Below are positions 9,302 to 17,818 of a stretch of DNA of 64,000 bases, piece by piece. The translations under genes and the position numbers were made by a program. Origin of the DNA: Chloroflexota bacterium (lineage in GTDB: Bacteria; Chloroflexota; Anaerolineae; Anaerolineales; Anaerolineaceae); the NCBI GenBank assembly GCA_016838895.1, contig JAEKNU010000019.1, positions 1-64,000 of the forward strand, written 5' to 3'. Under the pieces are notes generated by a model. The model ran no database searches, was not told where the DNA came from, and saw only the letters and a program-made list of their open reading frames with translations. Each line of letters opens with the position of its first letter. Position 1 is the stretch's first letter.

Positions 9302-10141
9302 TTATTTTGTGAAATAGCTAACCCCTAATAGTCCGGGACCTGCGTGTACCATAAATGCAGGGGGTAGGTAGTAAACCGGAACATCTGACAATTCATATTT
9401 TTGTTGAATTTGTTCTGCAAGTAGATCAGCTTCTGAAAGGGCATCGCCATGCATCACACAGAGATATCCATAATCGGTGCCTGGAAAATCCGCTTCAATT
9501 AATTCAAATAACCGAGATAATGCTTTTTTCTTTGTACGTTGTGTTTCCGCTGGTTGTACCTTTCCTTTTGCAATTGTTAAAATTGGTTTAATTTGCAAGA
9601 TACTCCCAAACAGATTTTGTGCTCCACCAATTCTTCCTCCTTTGTGCAGATATTCAAGTGTCTCAACCACAAAATAGTTTTTTTCTTTTTCAACCATTTT
9701 ATTGATATTAATCACAATATCTTTTGCTGCCATGCCTGAATTTGCCCATTTTTTGGCAGTTAATAACAGCGTTGCCAGACCACCACCAATTGTTTTGGAA
9801 TCAATAACATAAATATTCAACTTGCCATATTCATTTGCCGCACTCATTGCACTTCGATAGGTACCACTTAATTCTGACGACGGGCAGATGATTACGACAT
9901 CCTGCTTCCTATCTTCTGCAGCAGAAAAAAAAGGTTCATACAGGGAAGGGGGAGGAGCAGCAGTTTTTGGCAATTCGCTGGATTCTCTAAATTTCGCTAG
10001 AAATGTTTCATGATCGATTTCATAATCATCACGATAGGATTCCTGACCAAAAACAATAATCTGAGGAAGTAGGGGGATATTTAGTTCTTCTGCCTGGTGG
10101 ATTGGTATACCACTTGTTGTGTCGCCTAAAATGATCGTCAT
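9302..10141 (-). CDS. DegV family fatty-acid-binding protein
   Basis: DegV/FakB proteins bind one fatty acid and, in Firmicutes, hand it to the FakA kinase. The 279-aa protein has the expected length. It opens with a strand plus DTTSGIP, and carries the family's SELSGTYRSA motif and a C-terminal GPGLLGVSY motif that lines the lipid site. A GGAG site lies 9 nt before the ATG. It sits last in a same-strand run with the nitroreductase and P1 peptidase genes. No FakA partner is in this window, so the lipid role is inferred. Confidence 0.88.
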   Translation of the reverse strand: MTIILGDTTSGIPIHQAEELNIPLLPQIIVFGQESYRDDYEIDHETFLAKFRESSELPKTAAPPPSLYEPFFSAAEDRKQDVVIICPSSELSGTYRSAMSAANEYGKLNIYVIDSKTIGGGLATLLLTAKKWANSGMAAKDIVININKMVEKEKNYFVVETLEYLHKGGRIGGAQNLFGSILQIKPILTIAKGKVQPAETQRTKKKALSRLFELIEADFPGTDYGYLCVMHGDALSEADLLAEQIQQKYELSDVPVYYLPPAFMVHAGPGLLGVSYFTK

Positions 10142-10166
10142 TATAGTAAACTCCGCATTGATAAAT

Positions 10167-10766
10167 TTAGTAAAAACTATTTGGATCGATTTTGTTGCCC
10201 CACTTGCCCTGATATAGCCATTCGTTAATTTCCTTTCGAATTCGAGGGCTTTTTACCTCTATTTTCATTTGATCAGATAAAGTTTTGAATTTTGGAGCGA
10301 AGCCTGCAGCAATTACAATTACTGGTTGAATATTTTCCGGTAGATTAAACAGTGCTGCGGTTTTTTCCTTATCAAAACCGCCCATTGGTCGACAATTATA
10401 ACCAAGAGAACGGATTTGTAATAATAAATTCTCATTTGCCAAACCCAGATCGTGTAAAGCATACGGATTACTTGAACCATCTGCCTTAGTTAGTTGTGCG
10501 CAGGACAATATTAATACTGGTGCATGATTGGCCCAAGTTTGATTCATTGGAACCAGGCATGAACGCATTAATTCAATTTGTTCAGGATCAGATTCAGTAA
10601 AAAGAATGTAATGCCAGGGTTGGATGTTTTTTGCAGATGGTGCCCAACGCGCAGCTTCAAAGAAAGACAGAATATCCTCATTCGGGATAGCTTTGTCGTT
10701 AATATATGATTTGGAAGATTTACGATAAAATATGATTGCTGCGATCTTGTGTAAATTGAGTGACAT
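10167..10766 (-). CDS. Nitroreductase family flavoprotein
   Basis: A 199-aa FMN-dependent NAD(P)H oxidoreductase. Visible family features are the N-terminal RKSSKSY phosphate-binding segment, the AARWAPSAKNIQPWHYILF motif near residues 37-55, ALHDLGLANENLLLQ, and GYNCRPMGGF before the C-terminal half. The substrate cannot be predicted. It lies 13 nt downstream of the P1 peptidase gene and 25 nt upstream of degV on the same strand, so it is probably cotranscribed with both. Confidence 0.88.
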   Translation of the reverse strand: MSLNLHKIAAIIFYRKSSKSYINDKAIPNEDILSFFEAARWAPSAKNIQPWHYILFTESDPEQIELMRSCLVPMNQTWANHAPVLILSCAQLTKADGSSNPYALHDLGLANENLLLQIRSLGYNCRPMGGFDKEKTAALFNLPENIQPVIVIAAGFAPKFKTLSDQMKIEVKSPRIRKEINEWLYQGKWGNKIDPNSFY

Positions 10767-10779
10767 TGTTTTTCCAATA

Positions 10780-11778
10780 TTAAGATAATGAATTTACTGT
10801 AGGAAGGCCATCAAGTGGTTCAGCCGCCAATACAGCGTTTAGAATCGATTCCTGTACCATTTGGGCTGCATATGCACCGACTAGATTTACATCAGCTTTC
10901 TTTTGCTGCGTTGCGAGCGAAAAAATAGTATCACCATCAAGCATCGTGTGTGCAGGTGATATGGAGCGTGCAATCCCGTTATGTGCCATTTGTGCAACCT
11001 TATTAACATCTTCTCTGGATAATTTTGCATTTGTGGCCACAACACCAATAATAGTATTTTGATGCATGGCAAAATTTAAAATATTTTTTCCAAGAAATGA
11101 ATTCATTGATGTCAATGTATTGGCAAATTGTTCACCTTCGCCCATGTGCTTTCCAGCTAAAGTGAATGATCTTGTACCTGCTACTACTGTTCCATCAGGA
11201 TTAACAACATCCCCGAAAGCATTCACAACAACCAATGCAGCAACAACGAGATTACTGCTCAGGGAAATGCTAGCAGTGCCAATACCACTTTTCATGGCTT
11301 GTTTCATGCCAAATAATTTGCCAATTGTGGCACCAGTGCCAGCGCCCTCATTTCCTTGTAGAATTAGGTTGTCCGTGGCGGATAAACAAGCTTTGTAGCC
11401 CATATCGGCATCAGGAAATACATCAGCATTGCCAAATGCAAGGTCAAATATTACTGCACTGGAGACGATAGGAACACGCTTTACACCAGTGTTTACACCA
11501 ACATTTTTCTCAGATAAATATTTCATAACACCAGAGGATGCATCTAATCCAAACGCAGAACCTCCGGCGAGAACAACTGCGTTAATCTGATCCACTAAAT
11601 GCATGGGGCGCAACGCATCAGTTTCTCGCGTACCAGGTGCACCACCGCGTTGATCAACCCCACCAATGGATCCTTTAGGGGGTAATACTACTGTTACGCC
11701 TGTAAAGCCCTGTAAATCTTGTTCTTGCCCTACCAAGATGCCTGGGACGTCAGTTAATCCATTTGTATTCGATGACAT
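10780..11778 (-). CDS. P1 (S58, DmpA-type) family peptidase
   Basis: A 332-aa N-terminal nucleophile-type aminopeptidase/D-esterase homologue that normally self-cleaves into two chains. Recognisable segments are the N-terminal NGLTDVPGILVG, GVDQRGGAPGTRETD, AVVLAGGSAFGLDA and the glycine-rich NEGAGTGATIGK, all typical of this family. The ATG at 11778 is chosen because it has a GAGGG site and starts 4 nt after the upstream stop; a start at 11850 would overlap the zinc-ribbon gene. The substrate is unknown. Confidence 0.85.
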   Translation of the reverse strand: MSSNTNGLTDVPGILVGQEQDLQGFTGVTVVLPPKGSIGGVDQRGGAPGTRETDALRPMHLVDQINAVVLAGGSAFGLDASSGVMKYLSEKNVGVNTGVKRVPIVSSAVIFDLAFGNADVFPDADMGYKACLSATDNLILQGNEGAGTGATIGKLFGMKQAMKSGIGTASISLSSNLVVAALVVVNAFGDVVNPDGTVVAGTRSFTLAGKHMGEGEQFANTLTSMNSFLGKNILNFAMHQNTIIGVVATNAKLSREDVNKVAQMAHNGIARSISPAHTMLDGDTIFSLATQQKKADVNLVGAYAAQMVQESILNAVLAAEPLDGLPTVNSLS

Positions 11779-11782
11779 AAGG

Positions 11783-12376
11783 TCAATCCCTCGCGATTTT
11801 CGCTTTGCAATTTGGACATGTTTGGGTTGAATGCTTGATGGTGTATCCACACTTGAGGCAGGTTTCAGGTTGCAGATTGCCTAAAGGAGCACCACAGGCA
11901 ATGCAATTTGGCTCAGATACTGGATTTGCTACTAAACAGTATTCACATGTGAGGGTTCTCAGATTTTCAGATAAGGTCATTGTGGCAGCATGTTTACTTG
12001 CAACTTGCTGGATCACATCCCATATATCATCCTTTAATTGAAGGTTCTCAATATCCTGTGCAATATCATCAATTCTGTTTAGTAGATTCAGCGGGTTATG
12101 AATTGTTGCCAAAGCTGATATACCCAAGCTTGCAGCAACGCCCAACACTGATTGTTTTCCAATTTGAATAGAAACGCCATCAGGTACTTTTTCAATAATG
12201 ACAGGTATGGCAGTATCGCCACCTGACTCAGCATTTTGACGGGTTGCTATTTGGACAATGAGTTTATCTTTTGAGCCAAACTCTTTTGTATTGAGGTTAT
12301 TTCTATTGAAATATCCATGCAATGCTTTTGCAAACTGTTTAGGGTTGATATTCCCGTGATAAAATTTACTTTCCAT
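11783..12376 (-). CDS. Double zinc-ribbon protein of unknown function
   Basis: A 197-aa protein. Residues 1-140 resemble a small alpha/beta domain with a hydrophobic glycine-rich stretch (VLGVAASLGISALA). The last 60 residues form two zinc ribbons, CEYC...CIAC and CLKC...CPNC. I cannot name the N-terminal family. The ATG at 12376 is chosen over an upstream TTG; TATAAT ends 7 nt before it and there is no Shine-Dalgarno. It is divergent from the SH3 protein gene and overlaps its promoter region. Confidence 0.7.
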   Translation of the reverse strand: MESKFYHGNINPKQFAKALHGYFNRNNLNTKEFGSKDKLIVQIATRQNAESGGDTAIPVIIEKVPDGVSIQIGKQSVLGVAASLGISALATIHNPLNLLNRIDDIAQDIENLQLKDDIWDVIQQVASKHAATMTLSENLRTLTCEYCLVANPVSEPNCIACGAPLGNLQPETCLKCGYTIKHSTQTCPNCKAKIARD

Positions 12377-12383
12377 AGTTTCG

Positions 12384-12389
12384 ATTATA
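12384..12389 (-). promoter_or_regulatory. -10 box for zinc-ribbon gene
   Basis: TATAAT on the minus strand, 7 nt before the ATG at 12376, as expected for a leaderless transcript. The surrounding ATTATAAT is self-complementary, so the same bases offer a -10 on the plus strand towards the SH3 gene. Confidence 0.4.
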
Positions 12390-12429
12390 ATCAATATTTG
12401 ATTGAAGTAAGAAGAAAATCAGGTGCCGA

Positions 12430-13059
12430 ATGAACAAAACAAGACAATTATACAAGAGTTTTATGATCAGTCAAATTATAATCCTTTTCATAGCTTTATT
12501 GGTAAAACCCCCCTTTGCTTTCGGAAGAGAAATTATTCCGCAAGAGCTACTGCCAACCGTTACGGGTACTCCTTTGGGTTCACAGATTTCAGTATTACCA
12601 AATGAAGGTGAAGATCAAATTAATGTACGATCAGGACCTCATATCACGTACGAAAAAGTGGGAGTACTATTACCGAATCAACCTGCAGCGGCATTAGGAA
12701 AAATCGCAACAGGCGAGTGGATATTAATTGAATATCCTGGTGTAGAAAATGGACAAGCCTGGGTATATGCACCTTTGGTGAGTATCTCTGGCGGGGATAT
12801 CCCCATTGTTGAACCTCCATCTACTCCTACACCGGCAGTAACCCCAACCATTGATCCGACGATGGCTGCACGCTTTGTGATTACTGCAATGCCAACGCGA
12901 TTATCCACATACACAGAAGTAGCACCGTTAGTGATCCCCACATTTGAAGAGACATCAACATTATCCCAAAAGGCTGGTATTCCAATTGGTCTGTTTATTC
13001 TGGTGATTGGAGCACTTGGTTTATTTTTAGGCTTGTTTACAATTGCTCAGGGACGGTAA
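12430..13059 (+). CDS. Secreted/anchored SH3-like domain protein
   Basis: A 209-aa envelope protein. Residues 1-32 form a signal peptide (hydrophobic core IIILFIALLV, then a PPFAFG cleavage region). Residues 50-115 match a bacterial SH3 domain (INVRSGPHITYEKVGVL, then WILIEYPG, WVYAPLV). A Pro/Thr-rich linker follows, then a C-terminal membrane helix (IGLFILVIGALGLFLGLF). It probably binds the cell wall from the membrane. AGGTG precedes the ATG. It is convergent with the esterase gene, 12 nt apart. Confidence 0.75.
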   Translation: MNKTRQLYKSFMISQIIILFIALLVKPPFAFGREIIPQELLPTVTGTPLGSQISVLPNEGEDQINVRSGPHITYEKVGVLLPNQPAAALGKIATGEWILIEYPGVENGQAWVYAPLVSISGGDIPIVEPPSTPTPAVTPTIDPTMAARFVITAMPTRLSTYTEVAPLVIPTFEETSTLSQKAGIPIGLFILVIGALGLFLGLFTIAQGR

Positions 13060-13071
13060 ATAGATAAGGAA

Positions 13072-13725
13072 TTAATTAAGTATTGATTTTAAATGCTCAA
13101 TACAGGATGTTCCAAATTTGTGACCAGCTTTTTCATCAACACAGAGTTGAGGGTCATAGCCTAATTTTTGTAAATCACTCACAATTTCTTTGGCCATAGT
13201 CACAGGCACAAGTTTGTCCATGGCGCCATGATAGACATTAAATCTGAGAGAGCGATTTGGCAGATTGCTGAGATGGTTTAGTGTACCGTCTGGCATAAAA
13301 CCGGCTACAGGAATTACGAGTTCAATCTTATCCGGGATCAGAGATGACAGCATATAGCTTACTGCCGATCCCTGGCTAAAACCAAACAAATTAATCTTCA
13401 AATGTTCCAGATTATTTTCCTTTAAAAAAAATAATAAAACTGAGAGCAGTTTATCAACTGCCGGAAGGAAGCTCTCATAATCAGGAAACATGGCATCTTT
13501 AATATTCGCCCAACCATAACCATTGGGAGAAGCTGGTAGAGGTGCTCTTGGTGCTATGATCAAGGCGGATTCAGGAATATAATGCCAAAATGAATCCATA
13601 GAATGTTCATCCCCGGTCCAGCCATGCAGCATCAACCATATCTCATTGGTATGAGCTGTAATTGGTTTACGGATATTTAGAAGCATATCGTTTTGTAATA
13701 TGGTATATGAGTGTTTTTCATTCAT
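13072..13725 (-). CDS. Phospholipase/carboxylesterase-type alpha/beta hydrolase
   Basis: A 217-aa serine hydrolase. The oxyanion segment LMLHGWTGDEHSM is near residue 30, the nucleophile elbow GFSQGS near 115, the acid in HGAMDKLVPV near 170, and the histidine in EKAGHKFG near 205. All catalytic positions are intact. The ATG at 13725 has an AGGA site and lies 16 nt past the patatin stop; the upstream start at 13758 would overlap that gene. It follows the patatin gene on the same strand, so both may act in lipid or ester turnover. Confidence 0.85.
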   Translation of the reverse strand: MNEKHSYTILQNDMLLNIRKPITAHTNEIWLMLHGWTGDEHSMDSFWHYIPESALIIAPRAPLPASPNGYGWANIKDAMFPDYESFLPAVDKLLSVLLFFLKENNLEHLKINLFGFSQGSAVSYMLSSLIPDKIELVIPVAGFMPDGTLNHLSNLPNRSLRFNVYHGAMDKLVPVTMAKEIVSDLQKLGYDPQLCVDEKAGHKFGTSCIEHLKSILN

Positions 13726-13741
13726 TGTTACATTCCTGTGG

Positions 13742-14659
13742 TTATTCTTTTTGGTCAAAACTTCTGCCAGGCTGCGTGGGTTGGTTGAATAACCTGATCA
13801 CTTGTTTTGTAACACCAAAAATCTGATTGATCTCTTTTAATGAACTGGTTACCGCATCCTCGCCTTTTTGGATCAAATCATCTACTGATACTGCGTCTAA
13901 TAATCCAATTTGATCAACTTTTGGACGGAGAATAATGTCCGGATGATCAATCTGCATTTTTAATTCTGCTAACATACGAGCAGTTGTTTCCATGGATCTT
14001 GAAAAAATATTGAAAGCTCTACTGATTCGTAATTTAGAAAATTGATCCAATATTGGTTTGGTGAAGGGATTTGCAGGTGGATTTATTAAAGGGGGCATAT
14101 GAGCCCAGCCTGCTGGAGCAGGCGTAAGGCAAACAGCAATAATTGGCAAATGTGGAGCAAGCCAACGTGCTAAAGCAACTGGCACGGGATCAAGTATGCT
14201 GCCATCCACAAAGGCAAAATCGCCAATAACTTTTGGTGGAAAAATGCCTGGTACCGCGATGGTTGCCATAACAGCATCAATGACTTTTCCGGATGTAAAA
14301 ATGTATTCCTGTGCATTTTCAATTTCTACTGCGGTACATCCAAAGGGTATTTGCAGATCGGAAAATTCAATATCACCAATTGTTTTTAATAGTTCTTTCT
14401 CCAATCCAGCTAAACCCAATATGGAAGGATCAGAGAGTTGAATATGAGAAAATATTTTTAAATCACTGATTTTTAAGGCAATGTCTGTTAATACTTCAAT
14501 GGAAACACCGTTAGCAAATGCAGCACCAACAATACCACCAGCGCTGGATCCAGCAATTGCTTTAATAGAAAATCCTTCTTTTTGCAAAGCACGGATGATG
14601 CCTACATGGGCAATTCCACGAGAACCACCACCACCCAGAGCAAGAGCAATTTCTTTCAT
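13742..14659 (-). CDS. Patatin-like phospholipase
   Basis: A 305-aa acyl hydrolase of the RssA/YlbK type. The glycine-rich oxyanion loop GGGGSRGIAHVG is at residues 8-19, the nucleophile GSSAGG near 40, and the catalytic Asp in VDGSILDPVP near 150, giving a complete Ser-Asp dyad. The C-terminal third is less conserved. AAAGGAT precedes the ATG. It heads a two-gene unit with the esterase. The lipid substrate is unknown. Confidence 0.9.
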   Translation of the reverse strand: MKEIALALGGGGSRGIAHVGIIRALQKEGFSIKAIAGSSAGGIVGAAFANGVSIEVLTDIALKISDLKIFSHIQLSDPSILGLAGLEKELLKTIGDIEFSDLQIPFGCTAVEIENAQEYIFTSGKVIDAVMATIAVPGIFPPKVIGDFAFVDGSILDPVPVALARWLAPHLPIIAVCLTPAPAGWAHMPPLINPPANPFTKPILDQFSKLRISRAFNIFSRSMETTARMLAELKMQIDHPDIILRPKVDQIGLLDAVSVDDLIQKGEDAVTSSLKEINQIFGVTKQVIRLFNQPTQPGRSFDQKE

Positions 14660-14751
14660 GTTAATCCTTTGACTCTACACTATTTTGGTTATTATACCTG
14701 CAATTAATAAGAGCCTTATTAACAGGCATGTGCTTTTACTAAAGAATATGT

Positions 14752-14757
14752 TAAAAT
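14752..14757 (+). promoter_or_regulatory. Extended -10 for smpB
   Basis: TGT followed by TAAAAT (14752-14757) resembles an extended -10. The ATG of smpB is 7 nt further on and no Shine-Dalgarno is present, so the mRNA may be leaderless. Confidence 0.45.
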
Positions 14758-14764
14758 TTCCTGC

Positions 14765-15214
14765 ATGAGTGAAAAAACAGTAGCAAGAAATAGAAAAGCA
14801 AAATTCGAATATTTTCTAATCGAAAGCTATGAAGCTGGCATATCATTATTGGGTAGTGAGATAAAATCTATTCGTGCCAGACAGGTTAGCCTTGAAGAAG
14901 CCTATATCAAAGTTGACGGCAAAGAGGCCTGGCTGATGGATGCTCATATTGCACCTTATGAATTGGCAAATCGATTTAATCATGCACCACGGCGTAGCAG
15001 GAAATTACTGCTGCATAAAAATGAAATTCTGCAATTATGGAATGAAGTACGTCAAAAAGGGGTAACAATAATTCCTGTACGTATTTATCTGAAAAATGGT
15101 ATTGCAAAAGTGGAAATTGCCAGTGCAAAAGGGAAGAAGTTATATGATAAACGTGCAGATCTTGCGAAAAAGGATATGCAGCGTGAAATGGATCGCCGCA
15201 GCAAAGAGTATTAG
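14765..15214 (+). CDS. smpB: SsrA-binding protein SmpB
   Basis: Delivers tmRNA to stalled ribosomes for trans-translation. The 149-aa protein has the expected size. It has the N-terminal VARNRKAKFEYF, the RNA-contacting GSEIKSIR, EAYIKV, the conserved HIAPYE, and the basic C-terminal tail KKLYDKRADLAKKD. It is first in a long plus-strand run reaching yggU. The tmRNA gene itself was not seen here. Confidence 0.96.
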   Translation: MSEKTVARNRKAKFEYFLIESYEAGISLLGSEIKSIRARQVSLEEAYIKVDGKEAWLMDAHIAPYELANRFNHAPRRSRKLLLHKNEILQLWNEVRQKGVTIIPVRIYLKNGIAKVEIASAKGKKLYDKRADLAKKDMQREMDRRSKEY

Positions 15215-15222
15215 AGGTCATC

Positions 15223-15930
15223 GTGATAAATAATGAATATCTGGCATTTCTGATAACAATAACGATAGCTGTTTCATGGTTACGATTAATTGATTTCCTT
15301 GCTGCAAAAGGTGTATTTCCATCTGAGATTAGCCGCAAAATCATTCATATTGGTACAGGTCCTATTTTTGTTTTATGTTGGATATTGTTTCCCGATAAGA
15401 CCATATCCCGTTATTTGGCAGCAGTGGTTCCACTGTTGATCACTGCACAGTTTTTCATGGTTGGTATGGGCATTTTGAAAGACGAAGAAGCCGTAAAAGC
15501 AATGTCTCGTAGTGGAGATCGGCGCGAAATCCTGAAAGGACCGCTGATATATGGCGTGGTTTTCATTGTTATGACGATTTTGTTCTGGCGTGAAAGTCCA
15601 CTTGGAATTATTGCATTACTTATTCTCTGTGGGGGAGATGGTATGGCTGATTTGATTGGCAGCAAAATCGGAAAGGATAAATTGCCCTGGTCACAAAAGA
15701 AAAGTTGGCAAGGATCTGTGGCGATGTTTATTGGTGCTTCAGCATTAATTGCAGTTGTATTCTTCATTTTTAATATAAATGGACTATCATTTCAAAATAT
15801 TGAATCAAAATGGTTGTCCTTATTTGGTATTGTGTTTATCGCTACTATCATTGAGACATTGCCTACTGGCGATTTGGATAATCTATTCGTGCCACTGGTT
15901 TCAGTATTTTCTGCCTATTTGTTACTTTAA
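15223..15930 (+). CDS. Phytol/dolichol kinase-like membrane protein
   Basis: A 235-aa polytopic protein with about 7 hydrophobic helices. The motif SRKIIHIGTG near residues 38-47 and the nucleotide-binding DGMADLIGSKIG plus WSQKKSWQGS near 140-165 match the CTP-dependent polyprenol kinase superfamily (SEC59, VTE5/VTE6). The C-terminal ETLPTGDLDN is also typical. It would phosphorylate a polyprenol or phytol-type lipid. The start is GTG with AGAGGT 6 nt upstream, 8 nt after smpB. Confidence 0.82.
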   Translation: MINNEYLAFLITITIAVSWLRLIDFLAAKGVFPSEISRKIIHIGTGPIFVLCWILFPDKTISRYLAAVVPLLITAQFFMVGMGILKDEEAVKAMSRSGDRREILKGPLIYGVVFIVMTILFWRESPLGIIALLILCGGDGMADLIGSKIGKDKLPWSQKKSWQGSVAMFIGASALIAVVFFIFNINGLSFQNIESKWLSLFGIVFIATIIETLPTGDLDNLFVPLVSVFSAYLLL

Positions 15931-15955
15931 TATATTTCTGGTACACTTTGCAAAT

Positions 15956-15983
15956 ACGACAAAAATAGTATTAATATTATACT
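15956..15983 (+). promoter_or_regulatory. Possible internal promoter before L,D-transpeptidase
   Basis: ACGACA (15956-15961), 16-nt spacer, TATACT (15978-15983), 12 nt before the ATG at 15996. The preceding gap is the largest in this part of the operon. Confidence 0.35.
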
Positions 15984-15995
15984 GTGAGAAGACTT

Positions 15996-17081
15996 ATGCC
16001 TATATCGCGTAGAAATTTTATTAAATCCTGCATGTCGGGCGCTGGCGCTTTGATGTTCAATACCCCAAAGTACAACCCTTCATTAATGGAAACATATCCG
16101 GAAGGAATTAAGTTGGGGCGCAATTGTGTTGGGGGACCACTAAATATTCGTTCGCGTCCATCAGCAAATAGCAGTGAAATAGATGTCATGTATGATGACA
16201 CTGTTTTTGCATGGGGAAGAGAAGTGGTTGGTGAAGCTCCATCAGGTTTAATTAGTCGTCGCTGGATTGAGATGGATCAAGGCTATGTCTATTCACCGGG
16301 TATTCAACCCGTTCGCTATATTCCTCAAACTCCAGTCGCTGAAATTCCTGAGAAAAATGGGGAAGTTGGTTTTTGGGCTGAAGTAACCGTGCCACTTGTT
16401 GATATTCACCTGGAAAATGGTCCAATTGCCAGGTCACCATGGTTTAGTGAGGTTGATCAACCTAGATTGTATTATTCACAAGTGATCTGGGTAAACGGAA
16501 TTAAAACAGGTGAAGATGGACTGCTTTATTATCATTTAGTAGAGCGGGTTGGTTCATATGGCGATGAGTTCTGGGCAGATGCGCGTGCATTTAGAAGAAT
16601 TTCCGAGGATGAAGTAACGCCAATTCACCCGGAAGCACAGGATAAAAAAGTTGTTGTTAATATTGATTATCAAACAATGACCTGCTATGAGGGAAATCAG
16701 GCGGTTTATTTTTGCAGAGTTTCAACCGGCGCACAATTTGATGCCAGTGGTAATCCAGTAGATGAATGGCCAACACCCCCAGGTCAGCATCAAATTTGGA
16801 GAAAGGTAATATCATTACATATGTCTGGTGGCGGTACGGGAGCTGGCTGGGATACTCCGGCTGTTCCATGGACGACGCTGTTCATTGGTCAAGGTGTAGC
16901 GATCCATTCAACATTTTGGCACAATGATTATGGGACACCTAGATCCCATGGCTGTGTGAACGCCAAACCGGAAGATGCAAAATGGATTTTCCGATGGACG
17001 TCGCCAGAAGTGGATTACACGGCAGGAGATTTGACGATTCAAGGGCCTATCGGAACACCTATTATTGTAACCAAATCATAG
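15996..17081 (+). CDS. Tat-exported SH3 / L,D-transpeptidase (YkuD)
   Basis: Crosslinks peptidoglycan stem peptides or attaches proteins to them outside the cell. The 361-aa protein begins with a twin-arginine signal (SRRNFIKS), then an SH3-like region (LNIRSRPSANSSEIDVMYDD) at about 45-110. The C-terminal YkuD domain carries the histidine in AIHSTFWH and the catalytic cysteine (about Cys320) in SHGCVN. I chose the ATG at 15996; an in-frame GTG at 15984 would add MRRL ahead of the Tat motif. It lies 7 nt upstream of the CcdA gene. Confidence 0.9.
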   Translation: MPISRRNFIKSCMSGAGALMFNTPKYNPSLMETYPEGIKLGRNCVGGPLNIRSRPSANSSEIDVMYDDTVFAWGREVVGEAPSGLISRRWIEMDQGYVYSPGIQPVRYIPQTPVAEIPEKNGEVGFWAEVTVPLVDIHLENGPIARSPWFSEVDQPRLYYSQVIWVNGIKTGEDGLLYYHLVERVGSYGDEFWADARAFRRISEDEVTPIHPEAQDKKVVVNIDYQTMTCYEGNQAVYFCRVSTGAQFDASGNPVDEWPTPPGQHQIWRKVISLHMSGGGTGAGWDTPAVPWTTLFIGQGVAIHSTFWHNDYGTPRSHGCVNAKPEDAKWIFRWTSPEVDYTAGDLTIQGPIGTPIIVTKS

Positions 17082-17088
17082 GAAACTC

Positions 17089-17796
17089 ATGGAAGTAAAT
17101 TTTTGGATAGCGGTATTAGCAGGTTTGGCATCTTTTCTTTCACCCTGTGTATTATCCCTTGTTCCTGTATATTTAACATATTTGTCAGGGCGTTCACTAT
17201 CTGCCGGTGATGAACCTGGAAATAGAGTTGATCTTTTTTTGCATGGTCTTAGTTTTGTAATCGGATTCAGCGTTGTATTTATCTTATTAGGTTTTGCTGC
17301 ATCCTCAATTGGTTCTGTTTTGTATGATAGTAGAATATGGATTGCTAGAATTGGGGGTGTGATGGTTATTTTATTTGGTTTACACATCTCCGGAATCTAT
17401 GAAATATCATTCCTGAATTATGATTTACGAATACAAGGACAAAACCAACGAAAAAACCATTTAACTTCATTTCTTATGGGTATATTTTTCTCAGCAGGTT
17501 GGTCACCATGTATCGGACCAGTTTTAGGTACGATATTGGTTCTCGCCGCTAATAGTGGATCTGTTTCGGAAGGGGCGATGATGTTAACCGGTTATTCTAT
17601 CGGCATGGCGATTCCTTTCTTGTTATCAACATTTATTGCTGAATACTTGGTAAAGTTGATCCAACGTTATAAGAAATGGATCGTTATTTTTGAAAAAATA
17701 TTTGGTGCATTATTGATTATTATTGGATTCTTGTTGTTCCTTGGCATTTTTGAACGGTTTGCTCAATTTTCCAGTTTCTTGGATATTGGTTTGTAA
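17089..17796 (+). CDS. ccdA: CcdA-type thiol-disulfide transporter
   Basis: Carries reducing power across the membrane to extracytoplasmic thioredoxin-like proteins, for example for cytochrome c maturation. The 235-aa, 6-helix protein has both redox cysteines in the diagnostic FLSPCVLSLVPVYLTYLSG (residues 15-33) and GWSPCIGPVLGTIL (near 140). AGGAAAC lies before the ATG. The next gene encodes a thioredoxin-fold protein lacking cysteines; no ordinary partner thioredoxin is adjacent. Confidence 0.9.
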   Translation: MEVNFWIAVLAGLASFLSPCVLSLVPVYLTYLSGRSLSAGDEPGNRVDLFLHGLSFVIGFSVVFILLGFAASSIGSVLYDSRIWIARIGGVMVILFGLHISGIYEISFLNYDLRIQGQNQRKNHLTSFLMGIFFSAGWSPCIGPVLGTILVLAANSGSVSEGAMMLTGYSIGMAIPFLLSTFIAEYLVKLIQRYKKWIVIFEKIFGALLIIIGFLLFLGIFERFAQFSSFLDIGL

Positions 17797-17818
17797 AGAC
17801 ACATTTTTAGGTGGATAA

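Noticed and set aside
11066-11398. A 110-aa plus-strand open frame inside the P1 peptidase gene
   Set aside because: The minus-strand frame carries clear family motifs through this whole stretch, so the plus frame is a shadow.
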